Shown piece by piece: positions 44,055-45,643 of a DNA stretch of 45,643 nucleotides; positions within the stretch are counted from its first letter, which is position 1, and every line of letters begins with the position of its first letter. A model generated the notes under the pieces. The model searched no databases. It was not told the origin of the DNA and was given only the letters and a program-made list of their open reading frames with translations. The DNA is taken from assembly GCA_938084845.1 (NCBI GenBank), contig CALKEB010000043.1, positions 1 through 45,643 of the forward strand. Reading direction: 5' to 3'. Position numbers and translations under genes: made by a program. Origin of the DNA: an uncultured Polaribacter sp. (GTDB lineage Bacteria > Bacteroidota > Bacteroidia > Flavobacteriales > Flavobacteriaceae).

Positions 44055-44384
44055 TTGGAGAAACCGAATTTTACAATAATAAACGAATATTCAAATGGCG
44101 ATGCTGCCATTAAAAAAATGCTACTCCAAATAATCATAGAGGAGTTTCCTGTAGAAAAGGAAAAATATACGACTAGTTTTCATAATAGAGATTTTATAAA
44201 AACGAAAGAAGTTGTACACAAGTTAAAAAATAAAATCAGGGTACTAGGCCTTACTCATGGGTGCAAAATAGCAGTTGATTATGAAAAGCAACTTCTAGAT
44301 GAAAATATAGCGCTTCATCATGAATTTGAAAAAATTTTAGACAGTATATCTGAATTTGTGATACATATTAAAAGCACAATTTAA
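44055..44384 (+). CDS. Hpt phosphotransfer protein
   Basis: A 109-residue histidine phosphotransfer domain. His55 in VVHKLKNKIRVLGL is the phospho-acceptor, with the expected following Lys and the L-G-L helix end. It starts at TTG 44055, 2 bases after the kinase stop; no ATG is available. It would relay phosphate between the kinase, the receiver encoded at the head of the operon and perhaps distant regulators. The flanking sequence is helical throughout, fitting a four-helix bundle. Confidence 0.87.
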   Translation: MEKPNFTIINEYSNGDAAIKKMLLQIIIEEFPVEKEKYTTSFHNRDFIKTKEVVHKLKNKIRVLGLTHGCKIAVDYEKQLLDENIALHHEFEKILDSISEFVIHIKSTI

Positions 44385-44478
44385 GTTACCATAATACCAT
44401 TCGTCGATACTAGTTTGTAACTTACCTTATGTAAAATTAGTTAAATCGAAAACACCAAAAATCTACTCTTTTTACATG

Positions 44479-44486
44479 TAATTTTG
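44479..44486 (+). promoter_or_regulatory. -7 element for the DUF4114 chimera gene
   Basis: TAATTTTG matches TAnnTTTG and lies 17 bases before the ATG at 44504. No TTG is found at the -33 position. Confidence 0.4.
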
Positions 44487-44503
44487 TGGTATAAATATAT
44501 ATC

Positions 44504-45307
44504 ATGAAAAACATATTACTTATCTTATTAACATTTAGTGCATTAGGTATAAGAGCGCAATCTTATAATTTTTTAGGAGAGTATGATTGGAGAGGAACTC
44601 CACTGTACTTAGAAGCAGAATTAGATAACGTTTCTATAGAAACTTTAGAAATGATTAGTAATTCTTTGCCAGAGAGTTATCCTGTTCCTGATTACAATCC
44701 ACAATATATTACATCTGGTTACGATACAGATATAAAACTTAACGATGATGCAGATGTTTGGATTACTTTTATAAGTGAAGGGGCTGGGTATAGAAATGTA
44801 TTGGGTTTTTATACATACGATTTAGAAAATCCATTAACGTCAAATCCAACAAAAGAAGATATTACAATTATTTTTCCAAACGCATCAGCACTTGGAAGTG
44901 GTGGTGGATTAAAAGTTGGTGATAAAGTTAAAATAGGATCATTTAAAGCAGGTACAGGAATTGGTTGGGTACTTCTAGCAAATGCTTGGAGCGAAAGAAA
45001 TCAATCTGTTGGGAATGGACTTTGGCAATTTATAACCCAATGGATTTTTGATGTAGAAATCTTTAAAAGAATAACCCATTACTTTGGTATAGAAAGAGCC
45101 AGAGAAATTCTTTGCGAAAAGCCACTAAAAAGATGGATTCATGCAGATGGTTCTAAACTATCTATGAAAGATTCTGTAAAAATTATAGGACAATTAGGAC
45201 AAATAGCGTGGTCTTATAGAAAATTAAATACATTATCAGAGATTAATGTTTTTGATAAGTATGTTGTAATTAGAGATAATAAATTTCCAAAACGAATAAT
45301 TTCATAA
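44504..45307 (+). CDS. Chimeric protein: secreted DUF4114 N-terminal part joined to a family 2 glycosyltransferase tail
   Basis: A 267-residue frame. Residues 1-176 are a secreted DUF4114-type protein: signal peptide MKNILLILLTFSALGIRAQ, then YNFLGEYDWRGTPLYLE, NVLGFYTYDLENP, ITIIFPNASALGSGGGLKVGDKVKIGSF and GTGIGWVLLANAW. The second half of DUF4114 (the FEDxxR and DFND calcium-type motifs) is missing after GNGLWQF. From residue about 178 the sequence changes to WIFDVEIFKRITHYFG, CEKPLKRWIHADGSKLSMKD and SVKIIGQL, which is the C-terminus of dolichyl-phosphate-type GT2 enzymes (W-x-F-D-V-E, P-L-x-x-W, G-S-K). The two halves belong to different compartments, so a deletion or recombination event, or an assembly join, is likely. 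The product is probably non-functional as either parent. Confidence 0.78.
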   Translation: MKNILLILLTFSALGIRAQSYNFLGEYDWRGTPLYLEAELDNVSIETLEMISNSLPESYPVPDYNPQYITSGYDTDIKLNDDADVWITFISEGAGYRNVLGFYTYDLENPLTSNPTKEDITIIFPNASALGSGGGLKVGDKVKIGSFKAGTGIGWVLLANAWSERNQSVGNGLWQFITQWIFDVEIFKRITHYFGIERAREILCEKPLKRWIHADGSKLSMKDSVKIIGQLGQIAWSYRKLNTLSEINVFDKYVVIRDNKFPKRIIS

Positions 45308-45329
45308 TAAGTAGATTTTTTTTAAGTTT

Positions 45330-45373
45330 CAGCCTTGTAATGTGTGTAAACACGAATTTGCAAGGCTGTTTTT
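45330..45373 (+). terminator. Rho-independent terminator
   Basis: 8-base-pair stem CAGCCTTG (45330-45337) with CAAGGCTG (45361-45368), an inner GTGT/ACAC pair in the loop, and five T after it. It ends the chimera gene and was probably the terminator of the lost glycosyltransferase gene. Confidence 0.8.
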
Positions 45374-45503
45374 AATTGTAAGATGTAATGATATTAATGA
45401 TTTACTTTTTAATATCAATAGTTATGTTTAACTTAATCTCCTTTAGTCTTTTGTCGAATTTATTTTTTCGTTTAAATTTTTGAATAACAGAACCAATTTC
45501 ATG

Positions 45504-45643
45504 TTACTTCCCAATACAAAAATTAGAAAAGATATGACCTAGTATATCTTTATCCACATCGTAATCGCCTGTGATTGCGCCTAAATGTCGTAAACACTCT
45601 CTAATATCTATCGAAAATAAATCGGTAGATATTTCTAAATCAA
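45504..45643 (-). CDS. mnmE: tRNA modification GTPase MnmE, C-terminal end (partial)
   Basis: The minus strand reads DLEISTDLFSIDIRECLRHL, then GAITGDYDVDKDILGHIF and SNFCIGK before a TAA at 45504-45506. This is the C-terminal helical domain of MnmE with the invariant final Cys-Ile-Gly-Lys; the cysteine is essential for tRNA wobble uridine (cmnm5U) modification together with MnmG. Only the last 45 residues lie in the window; the G domain is beyond the right edge. Confidence 0.95.
   Translation of the reverse strand, partial: DLEISTDLFSIDIRECLRHLGAITGDYDVDKDILGHIFSNFCIGK

Noticed and set aside
45409..45503. Frame continuing after the MnmE stop codon (IGSVIQKFKRKNKFDKRLKEI...), reminiscent of a DUF721 start
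   Set aside because: It has no start codon, is only about 30 residues, and lacks the tryptophan-containing block that would follow in DUF721; probably chance.
1..45643. CRISPR arrays, tRNA or rRNA genes, insertion sequences, prophage or integrase genes
   Set aside because: No regularly spaced repeats, no cloverleaf-like GC-rich segments, no transposase or phage motifs were seen on either strand.

Overview
The window is from a low-GC member of the Bacteroidota, family Flavobacteriaceae, most like a marine Polaribacter/Tenacibaculum-type organism (placement inferred from gene content, not from a search). Signs are: a C-terminal type A sorting domain of the type IX secretion system on the first protein; a SecA with the flavobacterial non-zinc C-terminus; a MutS2 without an Smr domain; Bacteroidota promoters of the form TTG-N18-22-TAnnTTTG; a menaquinone cluster; a probable sulfonolipid gene pair; and small flavobacterial families (DUF2795, DUF6048, DUF6452, DUF2752).

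Layout. 1-1.8 kb: C-terminal end of a secreted multidomain protein, probably polysaccharide-active. 1.9-12.4 kb: housekeeping genes mostly on the minus strand (secA, DUF2795, corrinoid adenosyltransferase, a shrunken methyltransferase, mutS2, a glycosyltransferase plus LpxH-like pair), interrupted by plus-strand DinB, a small acidic protein and ung. 12.7-16.8 kb: a tight minus-strand six-gene operon (Fe(II)/2OG oxygenase, YciH/SUI1, DUF1835, nucleoside phosphorylase, cytosolic periplasmic-binding-fold protein, 45-residue lipoprotein). 16.9-19.9 kb: rlmD, pterin dehydratase and two envelope proteins. 20-22.9 kb: ornithine aminotransferase and small membrane proteins, one frameshifted. 23-27.5 kb: an S9 oligopeptidase, then a cysteine-synthase-like enzyme and an alpha-oxoamine synthase that together look like the first two steps of sulfonolipid (capnine) synthesis. 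27.6-34.7 kb: lptD, a cell-wall amidase, an MCE protein and an Hdr-like Fe-S pair. 34.7-41.2 kb: two PH-domain membrane proteins and menA/menC/menE with a SRPBCC protein and a CPBP protease between them. 41.4-44.4 kb: a four-gene signalling operon (receiver, H-NOX haem nitric-oxide sensor, PAS-GAF histidine kinase, Hpt). 44.5-45.3 kb: an in-frame chimera of a DUF4114 protein and the tail of a family 2 glycosyltransferase. The window ends in the 3' end of mnmE on the minus strand.

The most unusual points are the H-NOX gene broken by two one-base deletions inside an otherwise intact phosphorelay operon, the DUF4114/glycosyltransferase chimera, the probable sulfonolipid pair with palindromes at both promoters, the operon built around a binding protein that lacks an export signal, and a four-cysteine insert in ornithine aminotransferase. 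No rRNA, tRNA, CRISPR array, insertion sequence or prophage gene was seen. No intergenic stretch exceeds 300 bases once the small genes listed here are counted.
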